This document shows, one piece after another, positions 45,976 through 55,130 of a DNA stretch of 64,000 nucleotides. Below the pieces are notes generated by a model. The model worked only from the letters and a program-made list of their open reading frames with translations. It had not been told where the DNA came from and did not search any database. Position 1 is the first letter of the stretch. The number at the start of each line of letters is the position of its first letter. The DNA is from JBGTBD01 sp041749475. Its GTDB lineage: Bacteria > Pseudomonadota > Alphaproteobacteria > Rickettsiales > UBA998. The translations under genes were made by a program, and so were the position numbers. The stretch lies in contig JBGTBD010000019.1 in the NCBI GenBank assembly GCA_041749475.1, positions 18,686 to 82,685 on the forward strand. Direction: 5' to 3'.

Positions 45976-46616
45976 AAATCGGTCTTCTCGGTGGCTCGTT
46001 CAACCCGGCGCATGACGGGCATCGGTATGTCTCGTTGGAGGTGATGAAGCGGCTGGGGCTGGATGGTGTCTGGTGGCTGGTCTCTCCCGGCAACCCGCTC
46101 AAGGATACAAAAGACAATGCTGATTACGCCACGCGGCTGGAAAAAGCGCGGCATGTGAAATGCCATCCGCGCATCCATGTCAGCGATATCGAACAGCGGT
46201 TCGGCACGCGCTACACCATCGACACGCTCCGCCGCCTGAAACAGAAATACCCGGAACATGACTTCGTCTGGATCATGGGCGCGGATAACCTCGCCCAGTT
46301 CCATCGCTGGAAACGCTGGCAGGATATCGCCCGCCTGATGCCGCTGATTGTCGTGGACAGGAAACCTTACACGCGGGCTGCATTGGCCTCCCCAGCGGCC
46401 AAAAACCTCACCCGCACGCCCGCACCGACCGCAACGAAAACTCGCGCAAACGGCGGGTTTTCCTACCTCTTCATCACCCCACACTCGCTTTCGGCGAGTT
46501 TTTTACGAAAAACACTTGGAAAAAAAGCATTTTCTTGGCATAATGAAGGGGTGGAAGAAACGGGCGGACAAGCCTTACAGCCTCCCCCCGATTCCTCCGC
46601 GGGTAACCGAGCTTGA
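45972..46616 (+). CDS. nadD: NadD, nicotinate-nucleotide adenylyltransferase
   Basis: Adenylates nicotinate mononucleotide in NAD synthesis; nucleotidyltransferase alpha/beta phosphodiesterase fold. GLLGGSFNPAHDGHRYVS holds the GxFNPxHxGH motif, and WLVSPGNPLKD, WIMGADNLAQFHRWKRW are conserved. At 214 residues it has a C-terminal tail of about 35 residues beyond the usual SATALR-like end (here SLSASFLR), which overlaps a promoter-like site and the rsfS start. Confidence 0.95.
   Translation: MKIGLLGGSFNPAHDGHRYVSLEVMKRLGLDGVWWLVSPGNPLKDTKDNADYATRLEKARHVKCHPRIHVSDIEQRFGTRYTIDTLRRLKQKYPEHDFVWIMGADNLAQFHRWKRWQDIARLMPLIVVDRKPYTRAALASPAAKNLTRTPAPTATKTRANGGFSYLFITPHSLSASFLRKTLGKKAFSWHNEGVEETGGQALQPPPDSSAGNRA
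46516..46544 (+). promoter_or_regulatory. Promoter-like site inside the end of nadD
   Basis: TTGGAA, a 17-base spacer and CATAAT form a good sigma-70 match (46516-46521, 46539-46544), about 70 bases upstream of rsfS. It may give rsfS-rlmH-gpmI expression that is independent of the proB-nadD transcript. Confidence 0.5.
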
Positions 46617-46996
46617 GGAGGCTTTTTATACCAACCAGATCCAAACCCGAAGCGGACAGCGCACTTCGCAAACTGATTCTCGCTTCACTCGACGACAGCA
46701 AGGCTGAAGAAGTAGCGTTCGTCGATCTTTCCGGAAAAACCAGTTTCGCCGATGCTATGGTGATTGCAAACGGGCGCTCGCAGCGTCACGTCGGCAGCAT
46801 CGCGGACAACGTGGCGAAGGCACTCCGTGAATACGGGATGCAGCATGTCACAATCGAAGGGAAAGAGACCTGCAACTGGGTGCTGATCGATGGGGGCGAC
46901 ATCATCGTCCACGTCTTCCGTCCTGAATTCCGCGAGATGTATAATCTCGAGAAAATGTGGTCGGTCGCACTCCCGCAGCAGGAAATGGCGCTCTAA
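46613..46996 (+). CDS. rsfS: RsfS, ribosome silencing factor (start uncertain)
   Basis: Iojap/RsfS family, binds L14 and prevents subunit joining. SLDDSKAEEVAFVDLSGKTSFADAMVIANGRS and WVLIDGGDIIVHVFRPEFREMYNLEKMW are characteristic. No ATG or GTG is found near the expected start. TTG 46613 forms a TTGA overlap with nadD, but a strong GAGGAGG at 46615-46621 lies inside that reading, six bases before an in-frame ATA at 46628. Either TTG by coupling or the rare ATA start is used (127 or 122 residues). Confidence 0.92.
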   Translation: MRRLFIPTRSKPEADSALRKLILASLDDSKAEEVAFVDLSGKTSFADAMVIANGRSQRHVGSIADNVAKALREYGMQHVTIEGKETCNWVLIDGGDIIVHVFRPEFREMYNLEKMWSVALPQQEMAL

Positions 46997-47001
46997 GCCA
47001 C

Positions 47002-47487
47002 GTGCGCCAACTGCCGCCCCTGAAACTCCAGATCGCGTCTATCGGCAAATGGAAGCGCGGTCCGGAAGAAGCCCTCTTTGACCATTACGCCGCCCGCCTG
47101 CAATGGCCCCTCAAGCTGGAAGAACTTCCCGCTTCCACGAACCTCCCACTCGCCCAACAACAACACAAAGAAACCGCATCGCTCGATGCCACCGCCCGCA
47201 AATTCGGTGCGGAGAAAACCGTGCTGATGGACGGCACGGGCAAAACGCTTTCCAGCGAAGAACTCGCCGCATGGATGGGCAGTGCTGCCAACGAAGGTGC
47301 CCGCCATATCAGTTTCTGGATCGGCGGAGATGGCGGCCTCGAAAAATCGACGCTCAGGCAAGCCTCGCTCGTGCTCTCACTTGGTCGCTGCACATGGCCC
47401 CATCTGCTGGTGCGCGCACTTCTCGCCGAACAACTCTTCCGCAGCCAGTGCATCCTCACCGGCCATCCCTATCACCGCGCGGGATAA
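47002..47487 (+). CDS. rlmH: RlmH, 23S rRNA pseudouridine-1915 N3-methyltransferase
   Basis: SPOUT methyltransferase of 161 residues. The knotted C-terminal part is clear: FWIGGDGGLEKSTL, SLGRCTWPHLLVRALLAEQLFRSQCILTGHPYHR. N-terminal LKLQIASIGKWKRGPEE is typical. Start assigned to GTG 47002, three codons after the rsfS stop, since no ATG fits the normal length. RsfS-RlmH adjacency is a common order, and both act on the 50S subunit. Confidence 0.95.
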   Translation: MRQLPPLKLQIASIGKWKRGPEEALFDHYAARLQWPLKLEELPASTNLPLAQQQHKETASLDATARKFGAEKTVLMDGTGKTLSSEELAAWMGSAANEGARHISFWIGGDGGLEKSTLRQASLVLSLGRCTWPHLLVRALLAEQLFRSQCILTGHPYHRAG

Positions 47488-47548
47488 TTTTATCTCCTGA
47501 ATAGGGAATCCCTTGGCGGCAGCGCAAAAACTTTGCTATGCATGAGCC

Positions 47549-49120
47549 ATGACCACACTCCCGAACACCCCGCTCATCCTCGCCATCCTTGATGGGTGGG
47601 GCCATCGTCACGAAACCGATCACAACGCCATCCATGCCGCGAAGACGCCGACATGGGATTATCTGTGGAACGAATGCCCATCGACATTGATCGACGCATC
47701 GGAACACGAAGTCGGACTTCCCGACGGGCAGATGGGGAATTCCGAAGTCGGCCACATGAATATCGGCGCAGGCCGCGTCATCCTGCAAGACCTCCCCCGC
47801 ATCGACAAAGCGGTGGAAGACGGCACCCTGAAAGAACATCCCAAACTGCAGCAATTCATTGCTGACTTACGCTCCTCCGGCGGGGATTGTCATCTCATGG
47901 GACTATTCTCCGATGGCGGTGTCCATGCGCACCTGAACCACATCGCCGCCCTGGCCGATATCGTCTCCGCCGAGGGCATCCAAGTCTGGATACATGCCTT
48001 CCTCGACGGACGCGACACGCCGCCGCGCAGCGCGGACGCCTACCTTACCGGGTGGCAAAAACGCTTTGCTGGAAACGACAAAGTAACATTTGGCGTCATC
48101 ATCGGCCGTTATTTCGCGATGGATCGCGACAAGCGGTGGGATCGCGTCGAAAAAGCCTATAACGCAATGGTCGATGCCCAAGGCACGCCATTCACCGATG
48201 CCACAACCGTATTGGCCGAACGCTATGCCGCGAACGAGAATGACGAGTTCATCACCCCTTGCGTCCATGAAGAGTATTCCGGGATGCGCGATGGTGACGG
48301 GCTGCTGATGGCCAATTTCCGTGCCGACCGCGCCCGTCAATTGCTCACCACGCTGCTCGACCCCAGCTTCAGTGGTTTCCTTCGCAACCGCACCACACAG
48401 TTCCGCACCACGCTCGGCATGGTGGAATATTCCGAAGCATTGACATCGTTCATACCCGTCTTATTCCCGCCGGAATCACCGGAGAACACCCTCGCCGAAG
48501 TGCTGTCCAATGCCGGGCTGAAACAACTCCATATCGCCGAGACGGAGAAATATGCGCACGTCACCTTCTTCCTGAACGGCGGCAGGGAGGAACCGTTCGC
48601 CGGGGAGGATCGTATCCTCATCCCGTCCCCCAACGTCGCGACGTACGATTTGAAACCAGAGATGTCGGCCTACGAAATCACCGATGCCATTGTCACCGCA
48701 CTGAATGAAAAACGCTACGACGTCATCATCGTCAACTACGCCAACGGCGACATGGTTGGCCATACCGGCGATCTCGATGCCGCCCGCAAAGCCGTCGAAG
48801 CGGTGGACGCCTGTCTCGCGAAATTGAAGACCGCACTGGATGCTGCAGGCGGCACGATGCTGGTGACCGCGGACCACGGCAACGCAGAGATGATGTTCGA
48901 CCCCGCGACCGATCAGGCGCATACCGCCCACACGCTGAACAAGGTTCCGTTTGTGTTATATAAAGCGGGCGCAGTCGCATCCTGCCATATGGAAGAGGGG
49001 GGGCGCTTGGCGGATGTCGCGCCGACCGTGCTCGAACTTCTGGGCCTCCCCATCCCCTCCGAGATGACTGGTCGCTGCCTTGCATTACCGGGAAAAGAAA
49101 AGAAACGCGATGCGAGTTAG
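47549..49120 (+). CDS. gpmI: GpmI, cofactor-independent phosphoglycerate mutase
   Basis: Manganese-dependent 2,3-bisphosphoglycerate-independent mutase of glycolysis, 523 residues. The phosphatase nucleophile Ser65 is in DGQMGNSEVGHMNIGAG; the metal sites ILDGWGHR, VNYANGDMVGHTGD and VTADHGNAEMM are all intact. The C-terminal end overlaps the envC start by 11 bases. Confidence 0.97.
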   Translation: MTTLPNTPLILAILDGWGHRHETDHNAIHAAKTPTWDYLWNECPSTLIDASEHEVGLPDGQMGNSEVGHMNIGAGRVILQDLPRIDKAVEDGTLKEHPKLQQFIADLRSSGGDCHLMGLFSDGGVHAHLNHIAALADIVSAEGIQVWIHAFLDGRDTPPRSADAYLTGWQKRFAGNDKVTFGVIIGRYFAMDRDKRWDRVEKAYNAMVDAQGTPFTDATTVLAERYAANENDEFITPCVHEEYSGMRDGDGLLMANFRADRARQLLTTLLDPSFSGFLRNRTTQFRTTLGMVEYSEALTSFIPVLFPPESPENTLAEVLSNAGLKQLHIAETEKYAHVTFFLNGGREEPFAGEDRILIPSPNVATYDLKPEMSAYEITDAIVTALNEKRYDVIIVNYANGDMVGHTGDLDAARKAVEAVDACLAKLKTALDAAGGTMLVTADHGNAEMMFDPATDQAHTAHTLNKVPFVLYKAGAVASCHMEEGGRLADVAPTVLELLGLPIPSEMTGRCLALPGKEKKRDAS

Positions 49121-50339
49121 TGCATTCTGGATGATGGCGGTGATGCTGGCGACGAGCCTCCCCGCCGTGTCCCAAACCCCCAGCAAAGCAGAGCTGGAAC
49201 AGACCAATCGGGCCCTCGCCGAACGTAAAAAACAGAACGCCAAAATCATGGCGAATCTGGATCGTCTCGAAGCGGAGTTGGGCAAGCTCTCCACGCAAGT
49301 CACCAGCGTCGCCGGAAATCTCCAAAGTTCCGAACAGGAATATTACGCGCTGGAGCAACATCTCAGCTCACTCGAAAAAGAATATGCAGGCAAAGAACGT
49401 ATCCTGCAGGCCAAGAGCAAGCAACTCGGCGCGATGCTCTCCACCATGATCCGCCTCTCCCGCGTACCGCAGGAATCAGCCATCCTGATGCCTGCGAAGT
49501 TCACCGACCGCATGATGGCATCGCGCGCCATCAGTCTCACCTCGCAATCGCTGAAAGGCGATATGGACGCCCTCACCGTAGACCTCGCCGAGTTAAAAGC
49601 GCTGGAGAAAAAACTCTCCACCCAGCGCGAAACGATGCGCAGCGAAAAAGCCAAACTCGAGGAACGCCGCGAAGCACTGCATGAAATCATCGACCGCCGC
49701 AAGGAGCTGATGGATTCCCTGCATAGTGAACAATCCGAACAGCAAAAATCCATCGCCTCCCTTGCCCGCAAAGCCAACAACCTGCAAAGCCTGTTGGTGG
49801 CTTTGGAAAAGGAACGTCAGAAAACGCTGGAAGCGGAGACCGCGAAAATCGGCCTTCCCGTCTTCAAGCCCAGCGTCCCCGGCAAGCCTGCTTCCACACC
49901 GTTGAAGACCGCCTCCCGCGGACTGCCGCCTCTCGAAGTGAAGCTGGATAAAGGCTCCATGCACCTGCCCGTGGCGGGCAGCGTCAGTGGCCGCTACGGC
50001 GCGTCCCGTGGCAAGAACGACACGCTGCGCGGGCTGGAAATCAACACCGTTTCCGGTGCGCAAGTCGTGGCCCCGGCGGCGGGAGAAGTGCTTTATACGG
50101 GCAAATTCCTGACCTACGGACAGATGGTGATCATCCGCCATAGTCATCAATATCACACACTTTTGGCCGGATTCTCCAAAGTCGATTGCAGCCCCGGTCA
50201 GAGGCTATTGGCAGGCGAACCAATTGGTGTTATGGGTACGGAGAAGAAGCAGTTATATGTTGAATTACGCCGTGACGGTAAGCCCATCGACCCCCTGCCG
50301 TGGCTTTCCGGTAACAAAACCCAAATGGCAGGGCAGTAG
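49110..50339 (+). CDS. EnvC-like murein hydrolase activator (degenerate LytM domain)
   Basis: A 409-residue periplasmic protein. Signal peptide (core to about residue 20), coiled coil from about 25 to 250 (LAERKKQNAKIMANLDRLEAEL and further heptads), then an M23/LytM domain at about 295-400. The zinc residues are missing: RGLEINT stands where GxDI has Asp, and LYVELR where HLHFEIR has His, so it is most likely a non-enzymatic activator of amidases, like EnvC in E. coli division. Overlaps gpmI; CtpA and YibQ genes follow, the standard alphaproteobacterial set. Confidence 0.92.
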   Translation: MRVSAFWMMAVMLATSLPAVSQTPSKAELEQTNRALAERKKQNAKIMANLDRLEAELGKLSTQVTSVAGNLQSSEQEYYALEQHLSSLEKEYAGKERILQAKSKQLGAMLSTMIRLSRVPQESAILMPAKFTDRMMASRAISLTSQSLKGDMDALTVDLAELKALEKKLSTQRETMRSEKAKLEERREALHEIIDRRKELMDSLHSEQSEQQKSIASLARKANNLQSLLVALEKERQKTLEAETAKIGLPVFKPSVPGKPASTPLKTASRGLPPLEVKLDKGSMHLPVAGSVSGRYGASRGKNDTLRGLEINTVSGAQVVAPAAGEVLYTGKFLTYGQMVIIRHSHQYHTLLAGFSKVDCSPGQRLLAGEPIGVMGTEKKQLYVELRRDGKPIDPLPWLSGNKTQMAGQ

Positions 50340-50374
50340 CATTGTAAACAGCATTGTAGCATTATAGGAATTGT

Positions 50375-51739
50375 ATGGCTTTGAAGCGTAATGGTATCTC
50401 CCGATTGTTGATGATGAGCGCACTGTCGCTCACCCTGCTTACCCCGAATAGTTGGGCGGCGGATGAGGCGAAGAAGAAGGAGCCGGAAAGCAAGGAGAAT
50501 ACCTACGAACTGCTGAACCTGTTCGGCGATGTGTTCGAGCGCGTCAAAAAAGATTATGTCGAGGAAGTCTCCGACTCGCAACTGATCGAAGCGGCCATCA
50601 ACGGGATGCTCACCTCGCTCGACCCCCATTCCAGCTACATGAACGATAAAAGCTTCAAGGAGATGCAGGTTCAGACCAAAGGTGAATTCGGCGGCCTCGG
50701 CATCGAGGTGACAATGGAGAATAGCGTCGTCAAGGTCATCACCCCGATCGACGATACCCCCGCTTTCAAAGCAGGCATCAAGCCCGGTGATTATATCACC
50801 GAAATCAACAAAGAATCCATCATGGGTCTCACCCTTAATGAGGCAGTCGAGAAGATGCGTGGGCCGGTGGGGACGAAAATCGACCTCAGCATCATCCGCG
50901 AAGGCGTGACCGAGCCGATTAAAATCACTCTGACGCGCGACCTCATCCGCATCAAATCCATCAAGTTCCGTAAAGAGGGCGATATCGGCTATGTCCGAAT
51001 CACCTCCTTCTCCGAGCAGACCTATTCCGGCATGGAGAGCGCGATCAGCCAGCTCAAGAAAGAGATTCCGGGTATGAAGGGTCTCGTGCTCGATCTGCGC
51101 AACAACCCCGGTGGCCTGCTCGATCAGGCGATTGCGGTGTCCGATGCGTTCCTCGATTACGGCGAGATCGTCTCCACCCGCGAGCGTGACCCCAACAACA
51201 CCAAGCGCTACGCCGCCACCAAGGGTGACCTCATCAGCGGCCTGCCTATCGTCGTGCTCATCAATAACGGCTCCGCGTCCGCGTCCGAGATCGTCTCCGG
51301 CGCATTGAAAGACCATAAACGCGCCGTTATCATGGGGACCAAATCCTTCGGGAAAGGCTCCGTGCAGACCGTCATCCCGCTGCCCGCGCACGGGGCGATG
51401 CGCCTGACCACTTCGCGCTACTACACCCCGTCGGGGCATTCTATTCAGGCAAAGGGTATTGAGCCGGACATTATCGTCGAAGCGGCGACTATTCAGCCTA
51501 TCGAGATGGGTGAGATCCGTACCGAAGCGGATCTCCGACGTGCGCTCGCCAATCTGGATAGCCAGAAAGAGCAGGGCGCGAAGGAAGGGGACAAGAAAAC
51601 CTTCCCGACACTTGAGAAAAAGCCGACGGAAGGCAAGCTGCAAGTGCCGGGGGCTGAAGATTCCGACAAGGATTACCAGCTCGCCCGCGCACTTGATTTA
51701 CTGCGTGGCCTGAGTGTGTATAATACCATGAAGAAATAA
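50375..51739 (+). CDS. CtpA, carboxy-terminal processing protease (S41)
   Basis: Periplasmic serine protease of 454 residues with signal peptide (cleavage near SWAA), a PDZ domain at about 97-190, and the S41 domain with Ser302 in GSASASEI and Lys327 in SFGKGSVQ, the expected 25-residue spacing. LRNNPGGLLDQAI is also conserved. Such proteases trim periplasmic and cell-wall proteins, including murein hydrolases. It starts 35 bases after envC. Confidence 0.96.
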   Translation: MALKRNGISRLLMMSALSLTLLTPNSWAADEAKKKEPESKENTYELLNLFGDVFERVKKDYVEEVSDSQLIEAAINGMLTSLDPHSSYMNDKSFKEMQVQTKGEFGGLGIEVTMENSVVKVITPIDDTPAFKAGIKPGDYITEINKESIMGLTLNEAVEKMRGPVGTKIDLSIIREGVTEPIKITLTRDLIRIKSIKFRKEGDIGYVRITSFSEQTYSGMESAISQLKKEIPGMKGLVLDLRNNPGGLLDQAIAVSDAFLDYGEIVSTRERDPNNTKRYAATKGDLISGLPIVVLINNGSASASEIVSGALKDHKRAVIMGTKSFGKGSVQTVIPLPAHGAMRLTTSRYYTPSGHSIQAKGIEPDIIVEAATIQPIEMGEIRTEADLRRALANLDSQKEQGAKEGDKKTFPTLEKKPTEGKLQVPGAEDSDKDYQLARALDLLRGLSVYNTMKK

Positions 51740-51780
51740 GGGTATGACGAGATAGTGTAAACCGAACCGAGGGTCGGCGA

Positions 51781-52995
51781 ATGGGCATGGCAGCGCGAAT
51801 CAGACTACCCCGTCCGGAACGGGAGACGTTACCTTTCCTTGGTCTTTGCCTCGCCACGGTCGCGGTCTACATCGCCTGCGCGATGCTGGTGATCCAACTC
51901 CTCGGCCAGCAGGTCGGCCTCAATAAAAAAGCCTTCGAGGTCGGTCAGCATGTCCGCCTGCTGATTGAAAGCGGTCAGATGGAAGGCAACATCGCGATGA
52001 CGGTTCCGCCGCCCACTGCCCCAGCCCCTGAAACCGCGCCCGCACAACAATTCACTGACGCTCCACCCCCGCCAGCAGGGCAGCTTCCCACCACAGGGGA
52101 TATTCCTGTCGGGACTGTACCGGAAACGTCTGCCACCATGCCTCTCGCGGTATCACCTCCCGCGCCCGTCGCCCACATCGTTACCGCCCCGCTCAATCCC
52201 GCTCCCAATAAGGATTTGGTAGAACCGGGCAAGAAGGACGAAGAAACCGGCAAGATGATTCCGGCCTTGCCCAAAATTTCCGATAAAGGCGTCGAGCCGT
52301 GGACGTATTACGGCAAAGCGCTGCCCAAAGGCGCGGAAGGCCCGAAGATTGCACTACTGGTAGCAGGTCTGGGCATCAACGCTGCTTACACCGAGCAAGC
52401 CATCGCCTTGCCGGAATATATCTCCCTCAGCTTTTCTCCCTATGCGCCGAACCTTGCTGCGCAGGTCAAACGCGCGCGGGACGCGGGGCATGAAGTCTGG
52501 CTGAACCTCCCCATGCAACCGGAAGATTACCCCGCGAGCGACCCCGGCCCGTATGCGTTGCTCACCTCCCTGAAACCGTCAGAACTGAAAGAACGCCTCC
52601 ATCTCATGATGGGCCTCGCTCCCGGTATCGTCGGCTTCCTGGCTCCGCAGCATGAGATTTTCTCTAACGAGAAACAGATCGCCGACGTGATGAAGGAAAT
52701 CAAACAGCGCGGCATGGTGCTGGCGCTCCGCAACCGCAACTTCACATCCGAAGAATCGGCAAGCCACATGCTCTACGTCAACCGCGAACTCGATGCGGCG
52801 CGGGATGTGAACGCGCCTTTGCCAGAACAATTGCTGACCGAACTGGAAGCGGTAGGGCTGGGCAGTGAAGTGGCACTCGGCGTCGTCGATTACGCCCCGG
52901 CAATCCTCTCCGGTTTGCCACAATGGGCGGCGGGCCTGCAAGAAAAAGGGCTGACGCTGGTCGGGGCGTCTGCTATCCGCGAAAAGAAGAAATAA
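51781..52995 (+). CDS. Divergent polysaccharide deacetylase family protein (YibQ/DUF610)
   Basis: A 404-residue protein anchored by one membrane helix (about 17-40), then a long Pro/Thr/Ala-rich linker (about 75-165) and a C-terminal divergent polysaccharide deacetylase domain (IALLVAGLGINAAYTEQAIALPEYISLSFSPYAPN, VWLNLPMQPEDYPASDPGPYALL). It lacks a clear metal-binding HxxxH site. Usually follows envC-ctpA and precedes rppH; the exact role is unproven. Confidence 0.88.
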   Translation: MGMAARIRLPRPERETLPFLGLCLATVAVYIACAMLVIQLLGQQVGLNKKAFEVGQHVRLLIESGQMEGNIAMTVPPPTAPAPETAPAQQFTDAPPPPAGQLPTTGDIPVGTVPETSATMPLAVSPPAPVAHIVTAPLNPAPNKDLVEPGKKDEETGKMIPALPKISDKGVEPWTYYGKALPKGAEGPKIALLVAGLGINAAYTEQAIALPEYISLSFSPYAPNLAAQVKRARDAGHEVWLNLPMQPEDYPASDPGPYALLTSLKPSELKERLHLMMGLAPGIVGFLAPQHEIFSNEKQIADVMKEIKQRGMVLALRNRNFTSEESASHMLYVNRELDAARDVNAPLPEQLLTELEAVGLGSEVALGVVDYAPAILSGLPQWAAGLQEKGLTLVGASAIREKKK

Positions 52996-52996
52996 C

Positions 52997-53488
52997 ATGA
53001 ATACTGTGCAACCCGCTGCCCTAGACCCGACAACGCTGCCCTATCGCCCCTGCGTTGGTATCATGCTCCTCAACTCCCATAACGAGGTCTTCGTCGGCCA
53101 GCGTATTGATATGCGTACCGAAGCCTGGCAGATGCCGCAGGGCGGTATCGATCCCGGCGAGGAGCCCCTTGCCACCGCCTTCCGTGAGTTAAAAGAAGAG
53201 GTGGGGACGGATAAGGCACGACTGCTCGCCGAGAGCAGTGAATGGATGTCCTACGACCTGCCGCCGGATCTGATACCCGTCGTCTGGGGCGGCAAATATC
53301 GCGGCCAGCGCCAGAAATGGTTCGCCATGCGTTTCGAAGGTGTGGACACCGACATCGACATCGCCACCGAGCATCAGGAATTCCACACCTGGCGCTGGGT
53401 CAAGCCGCATGATCTGCCCGTGCTGATCGTGCCCTTCAAACGCAAGCTCTATGCGCAGGTGCTGGAAGAATTCTCAGGACTTCTTTAA
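52997..53488 (+). CDS. rppH: RppH, RNA pyrophosphohydrolase (Nudix)
   Basis: Removes pyrophosphate from mRNA 5' ends to start decay; 163 residues. The Nudix box is GGIDPGEEPLATAFRELKEEVG with the key Glu residues, preceded by YRPCVGIMLLN and WQMPQG. KWFAMRFEG and the C-terminal FKRKLYAQVLEEF are typical of RppH. The start is one base after the yibQ stop. Last gene of the long rightward cluster from obgE. Confidence 0.95.
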   Translation: MNTVQPAALDPTTLPYRPCVGIMLLNSHNEVFVGQRIDMRTEAWQMPQGGIDPGEEPLATAFRELKEEVGTDKARLLAESSEWMSYDLPPDLIPVVWGGKYRGQRQKWFAMRFEGVDTDIDIATEHQEFHTWRWVKPHDLPVLIVPFKRKLYAQVLEEFSGLL

Positions 53489-53502
53489 AGAGTATTATAC
53501 GA

Positions 53503-53570
53503 GGTCAGTAGACCGAGTCAGCCCTGAGCGGTGAGCGCCAGTGAACACCTATTGCGCAGGCCAGTAGGCC
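53503..53570. repeat. Pair of short tandem hairpins between rppH and argB
   Basis: GGTCAGTAGACC (53503-53514) and GGCCAGTAGGCC (53559-53570), each followed by GAG, are near-identical 12-base hairpins with AGTA loops spaced 56 bases apart. The matched base changes keep both stems paired. They fill the 102-base gap between convergent rppH and argB and may act as terminators or be a short repeat family. Confidence 0.55.
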
Positions 53571-53590
53571 GAGCAGGGGAAATAATAAAC

Positions 53591-54502
53591 CTAACTACTG
53601 CTATGCAGCATCGTCCCCGCGCCTTCGCCGGTGAAGATTTCGAGGAGTAGGACGTGCGGCAGACGGCCATCGAGGATGTGGACGGCTTCCGCGCCATGCT
53701 CCAGCGCATAGAGGCAGGTTTCCACTTTCGGAATCATCCCGCCCGTCACCGTGCCGTCTTCAATCAGCTCCCGCGCATCGGCGCAGGTGAGTTCGCTGAA
53801 CAGTTCTTTTTCCTTGCTGAGCACGCCGGGCACATCCGTCAGGAACAGAAGTTTCGATGCCCGCATCGCCCCGGCAATCGCCCCGGCAGCGGTATCGGCG
53901 TTGATATTATACGTCTGCCCGTCCGCCCCCAATCCAATCGGCGCAACGACGGGGATGAGGCCGTCCCCGGCGAAATCTTCGAGGATTTTTGGGCGCACGA
54001 TTTCCGGGTCGCCGACGAAGCCGAGGTCAAGCACCCGCTCGATGTTGGAATCGGGATCTTTCTTGGTACGGGTCAACTTCTTGGCCTGAATGAGATTCCC
54101 GTCTTTCCCCGAAATCCCCACGGCCATCCCACCCGCTTCGTTGATGGCGGAGACGATCTGTTTGTTGATAAGCCCGGAGAGCACCATCTCGACGATCTCT
54201 ACCGTTGCCTCATCCGTGATACGAAGTCCGTCCACGAACGAGCTCTGGATTTTCAACCGCTCCAGCATCGCCCCGATCTGCGGCCCGCCGCCGTGGACGA
54301 CGATGGGGTTGATGCCGATTTGCTTCATCAGCACGATGTCCTCGGCAAATTTCTTGGCGAGCGTATCGTCACCCATCGCATGTCCGCCGTATTTAATGAC
54401 GAAGGTTTTGCCCGCGAACTGGCGCATGTAGGGGAGCGCCTCGGAGATCGTCCGGGCGACGCGCAGCCATGCGGCGGGGTTGGTTAGCGGGCGTTTTTTC
54501 AT
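53591..54502 (-). CDS. argB: ArgB, acetylglutamate kinase
   Basis: Second step of arginine synthesis, 303 residues. [27 protein letters not shown], and [15 protein letters not shown] are signature stretches of the amino acid kinase fold; [19 protein letters not shown] is near the end. The long N-terminal helix ([22 protein letters not shown]) is the sort found in hexameric arginine-sensitive NAGKs. Four-base overlap with engB. Confidence 0.96.
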   Translation of the reverse strand: MKKRPLTNPAAWLRVARTISEALPYMRQFAGKTFVIKYGGHAMGDDTLAKKFAEDIVLMKQIGINPIVVHGGGPQIGAMLERLKIQSSFVDGLRITDEATVEIVEMVLSGLINKQIVSAINEAGGMAVGISGKDGNLIQAKKLTRTKKDPDSNIERVLDLGFVGDPEIVRPKILEDFAGDGLIPVVAPIGLGADGQTYNINADTAAGAIAGAMRASKLLFLTDVPGVLSKEKELFSELTCADARELIEDGTVTGGMIPKVETCLYALEHGAEAVHILDGRLPHVLLLEIFTGEGAGTMLHSSS

Positions 54503-55125
54503 GCTCCACCCTTCATAGTCGCGTAAATCCGCTCCTGCAACTCCGATATACCCATGTTCCAGGTAACGCTGGTGGCGAGGATACCCGGCATTGCTGCCGC
54601 ATGTTTGGCCGCGACCAGCACCGTATCGGCGATTTTCTGCTCCAGCTCGTCCTTCTTGATCTCATCGCACTTGGTGAGGACCAGCTGGTAGCTGACGGCC
54701 GCCTCGTCGAACATCTTCATATACTCAAGATCATCTGGGCTGACATTGCGCCGCGCATCGAGCAGGAGGTACACACGCTGCAGATTGACTCTGCCACAGA
54801 GATATTTCTTCACCACCGTATTCCAGCTACGGATATCCGCTTTGGACGCCTTGGCGTAGCCATATCCCGGCAAGTCCACCAGCATCAGTGTATCATCTAG
54901 CAGGAAGAAATTAATCTGCCGTGTCCGACCGGGGGTGGAGGAGGTGCGGGCGAGGGATTTGCGTCCCGTCAGCGCATTCAGCAAGGTGGATTTCCCCACG
55001 TTCGACCGACCGATGATAGCGATCTCCGGCTGTGCGGGAGCAGGCAACGCTTCAAGATTCGGCGCACCCGCTACGAAAACGCATGGCTTGCAGAAGAACA
55101 GTTCCGCTTCGCTGCGCTTCACCAT
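54499..55125 (-). CDS. engB: EngB/YihA ribosome-assembly GTPase
   Basis: A 208-residue GTPase needed for 50S assembly and cell division. G1 [14 protein letters not shown], the [15 protein letters not shown] switch I, G3 [12 protein letters not shown], and TKCDEIKK G4 are intact. It lies between yidC (5-base gap) and argB, the usual alphaproteobacterial order. Confidence 0.96.
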   Translation of the reverse strand: MVKRSEAELFFCKPCVFVAGAPNLEALPAPAQPEIAIIGRSNVGKSTLLNALTGRKSLARTSSTPGRTRQINFFLLDDTLMLVDLPGYGYAKASKADIRSWNTVVKKYLCGRVNLQRVYLLLDARRNVSPDDLEYMKMFDEAAVSYQLVLTKCDEIKKDELEQKIADTVLVAAKHAAAMPGILATSVTWNMGISELQERIYATMKGGA

Positions 55126-55130
55126 GACGG

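Noticed and set aside
50198..51643. Long open frame (481 codons) on the minus strand opposite envC and ctpA
   Set aside because: The plus strand holds CtpA with all catalytic motifs; the antisense frame has no recognisable domain and arises from codon bias.
53654..54487. Open frame of 277 codons on the plus strand opposite argB
   Set aside because: ArgB motifs on the minus strand explain the sequence fully.
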